Part shown: in pieces, positions 51,724 to 62,673 of the stretch | Layout: every line of letters starts with the position of its first letter | Numbering within the stretch: the stretch's first letter is position 1 | Source: Chrysoperla carnea | Lineage: Eukaryota > Arthropoda > Insecta > Neuroptera > Chrysopidae | Assembly (NCBI RefSeq): GCF_905475395.1 | Contig: NC_058338.1 | Coordinates: 48,209,935 to 48,273,934 of the forward strand | Length of the DNA: 64,000 nucleotides | Direction: 5' to 3' | The notes under the pieces: model-generated | The model's input: only the letters and a program-made list of their open reading frames with translations | Database searches by the model: none | What the model was told of the DNA's origin: nothing | Made by a program: the position numbers and the translations under genes

Positions 51724-52095
51724 ATGTTTTTATTAAATAACAATCGCACCCTTTATTTGTTTTTCATTGAAATGGCATTTCTAAAATATTTCGTAACAAC
51801 TAAAACAGATAAAATTGTATCAATTTTGATTTTATAAAAAAAAATGAGTAAAATATACGTTTTTGTACCAATTGTCTAAGATTGGCATTGATAATAGATT
51901 GAATCACAATTAATTGTAATTATTTATGTTTTGATTTTTTAAATAAATGTCAAAAACAAAACATAAATTAAATTAAATTGTGGACATAACATTTGTGATT
52001 GAATGTGATATGAGAAAGTAAGGACTGATTATTAAGCAAATAAATGTATTTCATAAAAAAACTACCATATGTTTTAATTTATATCCTAAACCTAT

Positions 52096-52156
52096 ACGCA
52101 AGTAGCATTTTATGCTACTTGCGTTGGCTTTGCCCCGAAAAGTGGCAAAGCCAACG
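52096..52156. repeat. Two adjoining perfect hairpins
   Basis: Hairpin 1 (52096-52124) has perfect 12-bp arms acgcaagtagca / tgctacttgcgt with a 5-base loop. Hairpin 2 (52122-52156) has perfect 13-bp arms cgttggctttgcc / ggcaaagccaacg with a 9-base loop. They overlap by 3 bases. The block is much richer in G and C than its surroundings. It lies about 145 bp before the 315-bp tandem repeat. Confidence 0.85.
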
Positions 52157-52300
52157 TTTTAAAGTGTTTACCAAATAATTTACAGGATGCAGCAGCAAAG
52201 GACAGTCGAATAGTTAAAAGCCAGAACAAAATAACTAGTAATCAAGAAAACAAAGATTCGCAATGAATAAGCAACGAAAACAAAAGGCCACTACTTTTTT

Positions 52301-52975
52301 TTTGAAACCCACTATTTTTGGGTCATTCTTTTCAGCTGCGGTATCAGTTTTTCGCTAGCTATCACTTATGTGCTTAATTCCGTGACCAGGACTACACATT
52401 CTTGAAACCAATTAGAGCTAGGTTAATTTTGATCACAAATTTGAAAAGAATGACCCAAATTTAGTAGGATTACATGTTTGGTTTATCAAAATTGGATAAA
52501 ATTTAGATGTGATAGAGCAAAATTAAATTTCTGGGATTCTGATGACGTCATAAAGTTAAAAAATTCGATTTTTTTGATAACACAGGCAAATTTGATACGA
52601 TCTTATTGGAGTTTTTTTGAAACCCAATAGTTTTGGGTCATTCTTTTCAGCTGCGCTGTCAGTTTGTCGCTAGCTATCACTATGTGTTTAATTCCGGGAC
52701 CAGAACTCCACATTATTGAAACCTATTAGAGCTAGGCTAATTTTGATCACAAATTTGAAAAGTATAGCCCAAATTTAGTAAGATTACATACTTGATTTAT
52801 AAAAATTGTATAAAATTTGGATGTGATAGAGCAAAATTAAATTTTTTGGATTCTGATGACATCATAAAGTTAAAAAATTCGATTTTTTTGATAACACATG
52901 CAAATTTGATCCGATCTTATTGGAATTTTTTTTGAAACCCACTAGTTTTGGATCATTCTCTTCAGCTGCGATGTT
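52301..52975. repeat. Tandem repeat with 315-bp period, 2.1 copies
   Basis: Unit 1 is 52301-52615, unit 2 is 52616-52930, and a partial third unit begins at 52931. The anchor gaaaccca recurs at 52304, 52619 and 52934, so both steps are exactly 315 bases. Each unit contains tttgggtcattcttttca and about 105 bases later its inverse tgaaaagaatgacccaaa (perfect in unit 1, a few changes in unit 2). Each also has gctagctatcac, tgatgacgtcataaag/tgatgacatcataaag and gataacacaggcaaattt. Similarity between units is high. It is satellite-like or the internal repeat of a mobile element; there is no coding. Confidence 0.85.
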
Positions 52976-53507
52976 GAAGGATACTTAATTGTTGCTTTCG
53001 AAATGTTAATTCTTGTGTAAAGTGCTCTCTAGCGTTGTATAAATATACTACTGTTCACGTAGATTGTTGTCACATGCAAAAGTTGCTAATAATATATCAG
53101 AACCAAAGTTAAGATTGCATATCCGGTAATACAAAATAGTATAGTATGTCAATTCAACAACAGATGGCAACTTATATTTTTATAAATATTTTGATACATA
53201 AAAATAATAATAAATATTATTCAAATTACTTTGAATACAAACAATAAACCTGAAAGGATTCAAAATTCACTTTTTTCCAATGTATTACATTCTTTTATAT
53301 AGAAAGCATTTTTTTTTTTTAAATAGAATATTCCGAATCGAGCATTCTGGAATCTTTCTGAAAGTTATCTCCCCACCAATATTCGTAAATGATTCTGCGT
53401 AAACACAAACACAATACAAATTAGATCAAATGGTTTACCGCTTATGTCAGTCAATACCGATTTGAAAAAAGAAATTTTACAAGGTGTTTTCGTGAACAAC
53501 TTTCGAA

Positions 53508-55818
53508 ATGAGTACTATAAATGATGTAAGTTAATAAATTTTAATGCTAATAAATTGTATCACTTATAAAAACGCAATTTTTATTTTCTAGCTGCAATTA
53601 GACATTGCCGAAATTCAATCATTATTAAAAACAGCATCCAGGCAGAAAGTTAAAGAAATTTTGAGCATTGAAGAATCGAAATTGAAATCACAATTGAGTG
53701 AATTAGTAAAAAATCAACCACAAAATGCTCAAAGTACAACTTCATCTACAACAGGAGCTACAGCAAAATATTATCAAGTGACACTTAGAAATTATGGTAA
53801 GTGTTGGATCTTTAATTGTTTATTTTTCACCGAACTACAGTCTTTGTCTAAACTTCAAACAAATAGTGAAATTCCTGATCATAACTTAGCACGTGGTAGC
53901 GCTTGACTAATAACTATTTTAACAAAGATCCCTCCCTATAGTTATAGGAAAAATATAATTCATTTCATGTTCTCATAAATAAGACAGTGTAAGGCATTGA
54001 CATTTACGATCCAAATTACGGAGTTCCACAAAGTAAAACTCTACAATTAATCGATTATTACCAAATGAACTGGGACTAAAATTATGTCAGTTTACGAACC
54101 AAGTTTTCGGCACCTTCGTCAAAATTATTTTCATTAGCTTGGATAAGTAGTTTTTGACATAATTTAATAAGTTGTCAACAATTTATTTATGCTATAAAAT
54201 CCCAAATATATTTTGCCTTTGCCAAACTGCACTGTAAGGATACAAAGATAGAAATGTGTGATATTTCCTTATTTAAATAGTTCTTTGACATATTGCTCGA
54301 AGAATCATTTTTGAAAATAAAAAAATTTTGTTTCACTCTACCCCATTCAAATATCAGATCTACCCCAACCAGCAAGTGAGCAGTGGTGATTTAAAAATAC
54401 TAACCATTAAATTTAATTCACTAAACAAATCGACTGAATGAATTATGTTCCGAAAATGTCATACAAAATTTTTTTTTCAGCCTGGGATCAAACAAATAAA
54501 TTTGTAAAATTATATGTAACATTACAAAATGTGCATACATTAGCACCCGAAAATATTTACTGCAATTTCCATAATGATCGATCAGTTGAATTACATGTGG
54601 TTGGATTAGAAAATAAGGAATATATTTTAACAATAAATAAATTATTAGAGCCAATCAATATCGGTGAAAGCTCATGGAAAGTGAAAAATGATATGGTAAT
54701 TGTATCATTAGCAAAGAAGAAATTACAAAATTGGTCACATATTACTGAATTTGAGAAGAAAGCTAGTGATGCTAAAGCACCTAAATTTGATGATATGAAA
54801 GATCAAGATCCATCACAAGCATTGATGAATATGATGAAAAATTTGTAAGTATAATTACTATCTTAAATAGTGTCCCCCCGGATAGAGGTAATAACTATAC
54901 TTGTAAATTTCCTTATTTTGCATTTTAAGAAAAAAAGTAATTCTTTATAAGAAGTTTTGCTTATTCTGAAAAGTATCTAAGTATATTTAAAACTTCTTAA
55001 TAATGTATAGGGTAGCCAATAATTTGGAATCACTATTTTTGGTAAACTACCCTTCTTTTTTAGAAGTTGGCAAAATGTTACTAAGGAAAGTTACTCGCAA
55101 TTAACAATTATGACTTTATACAAAATATCAAGAAGATTCGTGTGCTTTAATTATAGCATCATTTTTATTTGAACAAAAGCTCTAATTATAAAAAAAACGT
55201 AAGAAAGAAAATAATAAAAAATCATTAAACATGTACTATCCGAGAGTGTATTTATTTGTGGACTAGTTTAGAAAAATTATTTTCTCGGATAAACATTCAC
55301 TAAGAATGGAATTGTCAAAGTTGGAAAGATCTTCTTGATATTTTGTATAGAGTCATAATTGTTAATTTCAACTTTTCGAGTAACTTCTTTTATGTTTTTG
55401 TCAACTTTTAAAAACGAAGGGTAGTTTACCCAAAAAATAAATAGTGATATCAAATTTTTTGCTACCCTATACATTACTTAGAAGTTTTAAATATTCCTAC
55501 ATACTTTTCATAATAAGCAAAAGTTCTTATAAAGAATGACTTTTTTTCTTAAAATGCAAAATAAGAAAATTTACAAGTATAGTTACCTCTATCCGGGGGG
55601 ACACTGTATGTGTATGTGTTTGACTAAAATAAATTTTTACCGATTATGGAAAGTAAAGTATAAATCTTCCTTTTGCGTTCATAAGAAACTAAAAAGTGCA
55701 AGCATTCTTAATAGTTTTGTTTTTATGTTATAGGTACAATAGCGGTGATGACGAGATGAAACGAACAATTGAAAAGAGTTGGTTGGAAAGTCAAAATAAA
55801 CGAGATGCTATAAATTAA
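53508..55818 (+). CDS. CACYBP: Calcyclin-binding protein / Siah-interacting protein, 4 exons
   Basis: Exons are 53508-53525, 53592-53796, 54481-54844 and 55734-55818, all with GT..AG borders and matching phases, giving 223 residues (about 228 in mammals). Residues 1-45 form the helical N-terminal dimerisation region (AEIQSLLKTASRQKVKEIL). After a Gln/Ser/Thr-rich hinge, residues about 65-160 form a CS (p23/HSP20-like) domain with YAWDQTNKFVKLYVTLQNV, NDRSVELHVVGLENKEY and LLEPINIGESSWKVK. The SGS region follows with DPSQALMNMMKNLYNSGDDE and MKRTIEKSWLES. Known family members bridge Siah1-Skp1 ubiquitin-ligase complexes, bind S100 proteins through the SGS region and associate with HSP90 in cytosol and nucleus. 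The first exon codes only six residues (MSTIND); its ATG sits in aaatgagt and the joined frame is open throughout. Intron 3 carries a large foldback element. Confidence 0.92.
54869..55605. mobile_element. Long foldback element inside CACYBP intron 3
   Basis: The terminal inverted repeats agtgtccccccggatagagg (54869) and cctctatccggggggacact (to 55605) are perfect over 20 bases. The inversion continues for about 270 bases per arm: acttgtaaatttccttattt pairs with aataagaaaatttacaagta, gtatagggtagc with gctaccctatac, and aatatcaagaagat with atcttcttgatatt. A loop of about 190 bases lies between. At the right, the cacact end is followed by gta, which would fit CAGTGTCC ends with a TA target site, but the left edge lacks the CA. 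No coding. It makes up most of the 889-bp intron. Confidence 0.85.
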
Positions 55819-55875
55819 AATTTTCCATACATAGTTATAGTAATGCATATTGTATAATAAGAAACGTTATATCTT

Positions 55876-55881
55876 AATAAA
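55876..55881 (+). terminator. CACYBP poly(A) signal
   Basis: AATAAA 58 bases after the TAA stop, at a normal distance for a short 3' UTR. Confidence 0.75.
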
Positions 55882-56839
55882 ACCATTTTTTTAGTTACGA
55901 AATAATTTTTTTCATTTAAACCGATTTATTTTTCTCACAAATAATTACCAAGACATTAGTTTTCACCTTTATTATTTTAACAAACTTTTTAAAATGAACC
56001 TGTTTTCGTTTCTCATAGTTTTATTTTCAATAATGATTTCATACGGTTGAACTTTCTAATGAACTACATAAAATTAGCTCGACTCTTGCGGAATTCCTCA
56101 GTGCGGTACCCTTGGCTAAAAACAGGCTAGATAGTGTTTTACTTCCCTTTTATTTATAGACAATTTTATCACGGATATGATATACAAATTACATAATGAC
56201 TAAAATTCAATCGTAACATTATTTCTCTAGCCTGTTTTTTCCTAAAATTAGTGGTAAATCATTGAATTTGATAAGAAATATGGAAGATATTGCGTGTACA
56301 GGAAAAACAGTCTAGAGAAATAATATATAATATTATTTTGTTTATACGAAATCTGTTTGCATTTTACAAAATCACGACATTGTGTACGTGGCTTAACTAA
56401 TCAACACGTCCACATTATCCCGATTGGTTTCGTAGATGTAGCTTAAGATCTAAAGCCAAAATGATCAAAACTCGTGTATAACTATTAAAAGTACTTGTGC
56501 TTAAAATAGAATAAGCAACAGCAGAAATTTATGCTCTAGTTTTCAAAAAAATTTAATGAAGAAAAAATGGCTTGTAATTGGTGCGATACTTTCAAAACTA
56601 TCGTATTTGACAAATACGATGATGATGATGGATGACAATATTTTAAGAAAAAAATTCCTGCAGTTTTTGGATACGATGTACTATTAACAAGATAGTGTTT
56701 CATAATTATCGTTTGTAAATTTGAGAATATCTCGTTTTAAATTAATAAATCTAAATTAATCGAATTGAAAGTCTAATAATAACCGAACTTGTAGAATATA
56801 AATTTGGAAATTTTTCTTCTTAGCATTTTATTTCTATAA

Positions 56840-56927
56840 GCAATATTTTATCTATGTCAGAGAATCTTTTACTGATATAGCCTCTGTCTATGTCTCTTGC
56901 ATAGATAAAATATCGCAGTGGGAAGTC
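56840..56927. repeat. Hairpin with 17-bp arms
   Basis: Arms gcaatattttatctatg and catagataaaatatcgc pair with one mismatch around a loop of about 50 bases. Non-coding and AT-rich; the origin is unclear. Confidence 0.55.
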
Positions 56928-57129
56928 TCTTGATAACAATTCGTACTACTTAAAACAAGATTTATGTGGTTCCATTTTAGACTACCGGATGACTGTTAAA
57001 GTAAAGCCGTTTTATTTTAAAGAAGTTTTTTAATTGCACGTTGTTTATAGATACGCTGCTTCCCAACGGTTTTCAAAGAAAATATATGTCTTGTATTGAT
57101 AAATAGTAAGTAATCAAGTGGTCTAAATT

Positions 57130-57543
57130 GAAACTACTGAAAAAGCGGTCCATTTCCTGTTTAATAGAACAAAACTTTAGTGTGCGGGTGGTGCGGGATT
57201 TATCTGATTTTAATTTGAATATTTTTATTGGCCTTAAAAAATGTTAAGTATAAGTATTGCCATCTGGCAGTCTAAAATTGTAACTACTGAATTCGGGTCT
57301 TCTTCTGATTTTAATTAGTACGAATTATTATCGCCAGTTGGTAAGTTGCAACACCCAATTTTCAACACTCCGTCTTAAAACATATTTGCCATACAATTTT
57401 AATTTTTTTTTAACAATGACAATACTTGTACTTACAATTTTTAGAAGCCAATCAAAATATTAAAATTGAGATAAATTTCGCCATCTGGTGACCAAAATTT
57501 GCACTAATCAAAACAGGAAGTGAACCACTTTTTCAATTGTTTC
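57130..57543. mobile_element. Foldback element carrying two CTCF-like motifs
   Basis: The left arm gaaactactgaaaaagcggt, then ccatttcctgttt ... ttattggcc and agtataagtattgccatctg matches the inverse of the right arm. The right arm ends ... aggaagtgaaccactttttc then aattgtttc. Inside the left half there is also a direct repeat (tctaaattgaaactactga near 57122 and tctaaaattgtaactactga near 57271). tgccatctggcag (57258) and cgccatctggtgacc (57479) sit on the two sides. No coding, and no obvious target duplication. Confidence 0.7.
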
Positions 57544-58297
57544 AGGTTCGACCGCCTGATTAATTACCAATTATCAATAGACAAATATATTGTAGACTAA
57601 CATTTAAATTTTGTTATTATTATACAGCTAACTTTTCTTCATTAATAGGTGCCATATTATAATCCTTATATGCATCCATATATACCAATTTAAATCTATT
57701 AAGTGACCTATAAGAAGATTCCAATTTAAATCGGTAGATGCAGTTTTCCTTATAGCTGCTCTTTCGAATTACAAAAAGATAAGGCTTAATTTCTCAGCGA
57801 CTTAAAACACTGACATAGGGTGTTACATCGCGTTTTATGTTTGATACGCAAACAAATCCGTCACCAAAGAGTTGGTGGAATGGATGATGAGACAATCCCC
57901 ATGTCAATAAAAATACCAAAAAATTTAACCAATTCCCAGTTAATTAATCTGATTTATAATTCCCGCTCAAAAGATCGAATAACTGTAAATTTTATCCGTA
58001 CATCATTCGGTCCCTTGACCCACTGGGTGGCGACAACCTTAGATAAATATTTACATAGTACAAAATTAATTTTTTGTCTATACATTCATTCCAATTCTAG
58101 GTAGTCGAGTTTTTTAAATAAAATAATAAAATGACTGAATATACATGCGCGTACTCAAAAACTGTTTTTAAATTTTATTGTGCTGTTGACGTTGGCAACA
58201 GTGAAACGAGCTAATGGCTTTTTAGGATTATAAACAAACATTTTAAAAGATAACCTAAACATCGATATAATTTAGAAAAAATTCAATACATTTTAAA

Positions 58298-61200
58298 ATG
58301 AAAGAAGAAGAATTTGATCCAAAAAATTTAATTAAAAGCCGTGAGTTTCTTTATCGACTAATAATAAGGTAATAAAATATTTGTTGTAAAATTTAACAAA
58401 ATACCTAAAATTTTATTGATATAATTAGTCAATTATTTTACGATGGTCACCAAAACGTTGCTGTTGGTTTATCATCATTGGTACAGGCTGATCCACCATG
58501 CCCACCTAGTGATAGACTACTCCATGTTATGATAGCCGGTTTGGAACATGAACCAGATCGAAAGGAAAGACCACCGAACCATGGGATTGGTGATAACACA
58601 ATAGGACCAGGATTAGGTATTTATTTTACTAGGTAATTAAATTTTTTATTTCTAATTTTTATTGTGATTATGACAGATTTAGAGTTTGAAACGGAACCCC
58701 AAGTTCCAGCTCCAGAACCGGCTTTATATGAAACAGCGTATGTGACATCGCATAAAGGAAATTGTCGTGCCGGATGCTTTAGTCATGATGGACAGTTGAT
58801 AGCGACAGGAAGCGTAGATGCTAGCATAAAAGTTTGTAATCTAAATATCGAATATTTGATAAAAACTGTTGTTGATGTTATGAAAAAATGTACTGTACAA
58901 AAGTCTAAAGATTCGAACGCTACGCCAGGCATTTAACGATTTTTTTTTGACAACAAATCGTTTATAATATTAAAATATTTCTATTCTAATTGTAGATCTA
59001 AAATTTCAAACAAATTGTCGCCACAAAGAATCATTTCAGATTGAAATAATCATGTTACAGCACAATTTCATCAAACAAGCGATAACCATCGGATGTCGTT
59101 GGATTAGCAAGTCAACAGACTCGCTAATCCAAATTTACGAAGTCTTGATTTCAATAAAAATGTTTTCAATGAGTAATGTTGAGGATTTGCCGCTTTACAA
59201 TAGGGAATATTCATGAAATTTAAATTTGGTTCAAATATTTTTCTTCCCTAACTTTATTGACTGGACATTTCAACTAAACCATTATTTTAGTAATTAATAT
59301 CTTTTTAATTACTTAAAATTAATTAATAAAAGCACAAATTCAGTGAAGGATGATGATGGAAGTACGTCCCAAGCCCCCAAAATTTTAGTATATTGTTAGT
59401 TATTTTCAACCACTAAAAATTACTGTTCCACAGAAACAAAATTATTGTAAGACTAAAGATTGTACTGTTTTTTTTTTTGTATTATCAACAATTTTCGTAA
59501 ACGATTGTAGGATGCCATTTGATACTAAAAATTTGTTTGGTTAACATTTTAGATTTTAGATGTTGAACGTATGTTAGCAAAATCAGCACCAGAAGAAGTG
59601 GAAACTGGAAGAGAAACAACTGGCCATCCTGTAATTCGAACATTATACGATCATATGGAAGAGGTCACGGCATTAGAATTTCATCCTCGTGATCCAATAC
59701 TAGCATCTGGTTCAAGAGACTTTACTGTAAAATTATTTGATATATCAAAAGCATCGGTGAAAAAAGCATATAAAACAATTACGGTTTGTAAAAAGTCACT
59801 TTCTCTTTATATTATTTCTCTAACGATTCTTTTGTTGGGGCTCCATATCTTCCTTAACACTTCATCAATACTTTTGAATGTAATTTCGCTGTGAAAATTA
59901 AGTTCGCCACGAATATCTACGAAAATTACTAATTAAGTGTACATTAAACAAAAATATATTTGTTATCATGAAATATTTATTCAAAAAATTTTAACTCAAG
60001 CTAAGCGAGTTTTGAGCGTAGAACGAGTGATCTTGATGGAGCCTTAAGATCAATGCGAGGGAAGTAAGCACTAACCAAAGGACTAGAAATAAAAAACGTT
60101 TCATTAATATATACTTGCTTCTTACTTTTTTCCCCCGTTATTATATTACCATTCTGAGACTGATAAAAAAGAATGCCAATTATTCATACGGATCACGGAT
60201 TTTTACGTCTTCTCTTGCCTCCCATAAATTTTACCCCTAGAACTATAATGAACGGTCTTAAATACCTCGAAGTTTTGATATAAGGCAGTGTTTTTTAATT
60301 TAGTTTTTGTATATTTTTTAGGATGTTGAGGCAATTCGATGTTTAGCATTCCATCCCGCCGGTGAACATATTCTTGTTGGAACATCACATCCGGTATTAC
60401 GATTGTACGATGTAAATACTTCTCAGTGCTTTGTTTGTAGTATTCCATCTCATCAACATACAGCGGCCATAAATTCAATTAAGTGCGTAACTATTTCTTT
60501 TATATTATGCTTAGCTTACGTGTGATTTATATTATACGAACATAAAATTTCACCTTGTATATAACATAACTATCTTCGCTGGGAAAGAGAAGAGAAGTAG
60601 GGCCTTGCGGTTTTCGTTATGTAACCCATTTGATCTTTAGCAATTTAATAACCAAGAAAGTTGCGTTAAGGGTAAATAAAAAAAAAGTATCAAAAATTTG
60701 ATTGGTTTAAAATTTTTGTGGTAGGAGTGAGCTGTAATTACATTATTGTTTTTTAAAGCTCTAAGTGTATACTGAAAATTTACAGATATTCTCAAGACGC
60801 CAAATATTTTGCAACAGCCAGTAAAGATGGATCTATTAAATTATGGGATGGTGTGTCAAATCGCTGTGTAAATACATTCCAAAAGGCTCATGATGGTTCC
60901 GAGGTTTGCTCTGTCGCTTTTACTAAAAATGGCAAGGTAAAAAGAATGAAATTATTTTTGTTTCTGCATACAAGTTTACTAGATTGTCTATTCTAATTTT
61001 AATTTACAGTATTTGTTATCCTCGGGGAAAGATTCGTTAATAAAACTTTGGGAACTAACAACTAGTCGATGTTTAATTGCGTATACTGGTGCTGGAACTA
61101 CCGGAAAACAGGAACATAAAGCACAAGCTGTATTTAATCATACGGAAGATTATGTATTGTTCCCAGACGAAGCGACAACATCATTATGTGCATGGAACTC

Positions 61201-61348
61201 AAGAAATGCTTCAAGGAAACAGTTAATGTCATTAGGTCATAATGGACCTGTACGTATGATTGCACATTCTCCAGTTCAAGCGGCATTTTTGACGTGTTCA
61301 GATGATTTTCGTGCACGATTTTGGTTTAGACGTACTCCGACTGTATAA
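58298..61348 (+). CDS. CstF50: Cleavage stimulation factor 50 kDa subunit (CstF-50/CSTF1), 7 exons
   Basis: Exons are 58298-58368, 58429-58616, 58677-58831, 59553-59783, 60322-60482, 60786-60936 and 61010-61348. All phases agree and total 431 residues, the same length as human CSTF1. Residues 1-65 form the N-terminal dimerisation domain ([20 protein letters not shown]). The rest is a WD40 propeller: [20 protein letters not shown] from about 108, then [87 protein letters not shown] and [13 protein letters not shown] at the end. In animals the CstF complex (CstF50, 64, 77) binds the GU-rich element downstream of the poly(A) site, and CstF50 also binds the RNA polymerase II CTD. The start ATG gives [11 protein letters not shown], somewhat longer and more acidic than the vertebrate N-terminus. 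No defects seen. Confidence 0.95.
59099..59132. repeat. Short hairpin in CstF50 intron 3
   Basis: Arms ttggattagcaagtc and gactcgctaatccaa pair at 14 of 15 positions around a 4-base loop (aaca). The stem is shorter than a typical animal pre-miRNA (about 22 bp or more), so no RNA gene is claimed. Confidence 0.6.
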
Positions 61349-61512
61349 AAAAAATTTAAAATATATATTTATAATTATTTGAGTTGTTTTAATTTTGTTT
61401 AATGCTATTCATAAGTTCTTAAACAATTATTTTTTTTAAATCGATCACATATATTGACCCCTGTTAATTTTTAAATGTTAACCCAGTGTCCGGCATTAAT
61501 TTTTTTGTATCT

Positions 61513-61518
61513 AATAAA
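61513..61518 (+). terminator. CstF50 poly(A) signal
   Basis: AATAAA (in ctaataaaac) 165 bases after the stop. A second AATAAA follows near 61560. Confidence 0.65.
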
Positions 61519-62519
61519 ACTGTGCCCCATACCAACTTTGGGGTACTCTGGTATCAGTTAATAAAGTATGTTGGCCAGATTCGCTTAGTTCTGAAATCTA
61601 GCTCACTATACTGGCTGAACTCTAGCTGGATTCATTCATCGTTGTTAATTTATTTATCTCTTGATAAATAGTGTTAATTTAAAACAAATTGTTATAATGG
61701 GTTTTACCTATTAACTCGAGCTTCGATTGGCCAAAGATTTTTAATGAATGCATCGAATAAAATTTTGCCAGTGCCGATCCCCTATAATAATAAATAAAAT
61801 GGTAAATTTTACAGTGGATTAACAATTAAGACGCAATCTGTGAATACATAAAGACGCTTAATTACGAGTAAATCATTATATTTCCGTTAGATTATATTAT
61901 TCTATGATTACATTGTGTAACAGGGCGTCACAAAGGAAATTTCACACCACACTTAAAATTTAAAAATTGTTAGGAGTATTTCATATATGTGATTGATGAT
62001 ATGCGAATGAATTAAATGTGATTCTTTTCAGTAAAACTTCTCACTTTTATGTGTTAGTCTACAGGTGTTACTATCTGTTTAAAGCTTTTGTAAAAGAACG
62101 ATTCTTGCGAGAATAAAAACAATTTAAAAACGAGGAAAAGCTAGGCAGTTGTTGGCTATGGTTATTGATTAAATCTTTGCATACTTCAATGATTATAATC
62201 TTAGTCTATATTTACTCAAATTTACACGCATTTCAGATAAATTTATATTTAAAAAGTCATATGTTCCACTTGGTTTGCGAAAAATGTAAGTGTTGAGTTC
62301 CGCCTCGCACAATTCGAATAATAGATGTAAATAGCGTTACCAGCGTCTATATGTATTAAATACATACACACCAACCGCTTGTTGAAGTAATCACATTACT
62401 TAATTTCAAAATATTTTTAATTCCAAACAAATATTACTTTTTTATGAAGTTTTTGATCATATTAAAAACAATTCTGCTATAAAATAAATAATGCGCGCGT
62501 TTTTGAAGTTAATTTAAAC
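61519..62519. other. Intergenic stretch after CstF50
   Basis: No coding exon, repeat family or RNA gene recognised. AT-rich throughout. Confidence 0.6.
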
Positions 62520-62673
62520 GACGAGAGATGCCGATGTGGTCACATGACCGACGCTCTCCGCCATTTAGCATTACAAACATCAAGCGACCGGGTGAAACGC
62601 ATCATTATAAAAAAACGTAAAGTTTTTGGTGTTTTAAAATAATTGTAATCGTATAAAATTCAATCTAATTAAA
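62520..62673 (+). promoter_or_regulatory. Probable promoter / 5' UTR of the 62674 gene
   Basis: The block 62520-62600 is clearly richer in G and C than its surroundings. It contains an E-box of the M-box type, TCACATGA (62540-62547), and CCGCCATTT (62558-62566), which resembles a YY1/Pho site as often found near the start of housekeeping genes. No TATA box at a convincing place. The ATG at 62674 follows 108 bases after the YY1-like site. Motif identity is seen in the sequence; promoter function is inferred. Confidence 0.4.

Larger units (their letters stand above)
35799..53507. other. Gene-poor intergenic stretch with repeats
   Basis: Between the mamo stop and the CACYBP start I find no gene I can support. 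Open frames are short and have no recognisable domain, except the hAT transposase relic. Named repeats are listed separately. The remaining parts (35900-36900, 37400-39600, 41800-44200, 45100-47900 and 48700-51600) are plain AT-rich sequence in which I see nothing specific. Confidence 0.6.
55882..58297. other. Intergenic CACYBP-CstF50, with foldback repeats
   Basis: No supported gene. It contains a hairpin near 56840-56927 (gcaatattttatctatg / catagataaaatatcgc) and a foldback element at 57130-57543. An open frame of 94 codons at 57820-58104 (with MDDETIPMSIKIPKNL) matches no family I know and is probably chance or a relic. The CstF50 promoter presumably lies in the last 150 bases, but I see no clear core element. 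Confidence 0.6.

Noticed and set aside
57541-57560. aggttcgaccgcc as a tRNA B box
   Set aside because: No A box at the right distance and no cloverleaf; it abuts the end of a foldback element.
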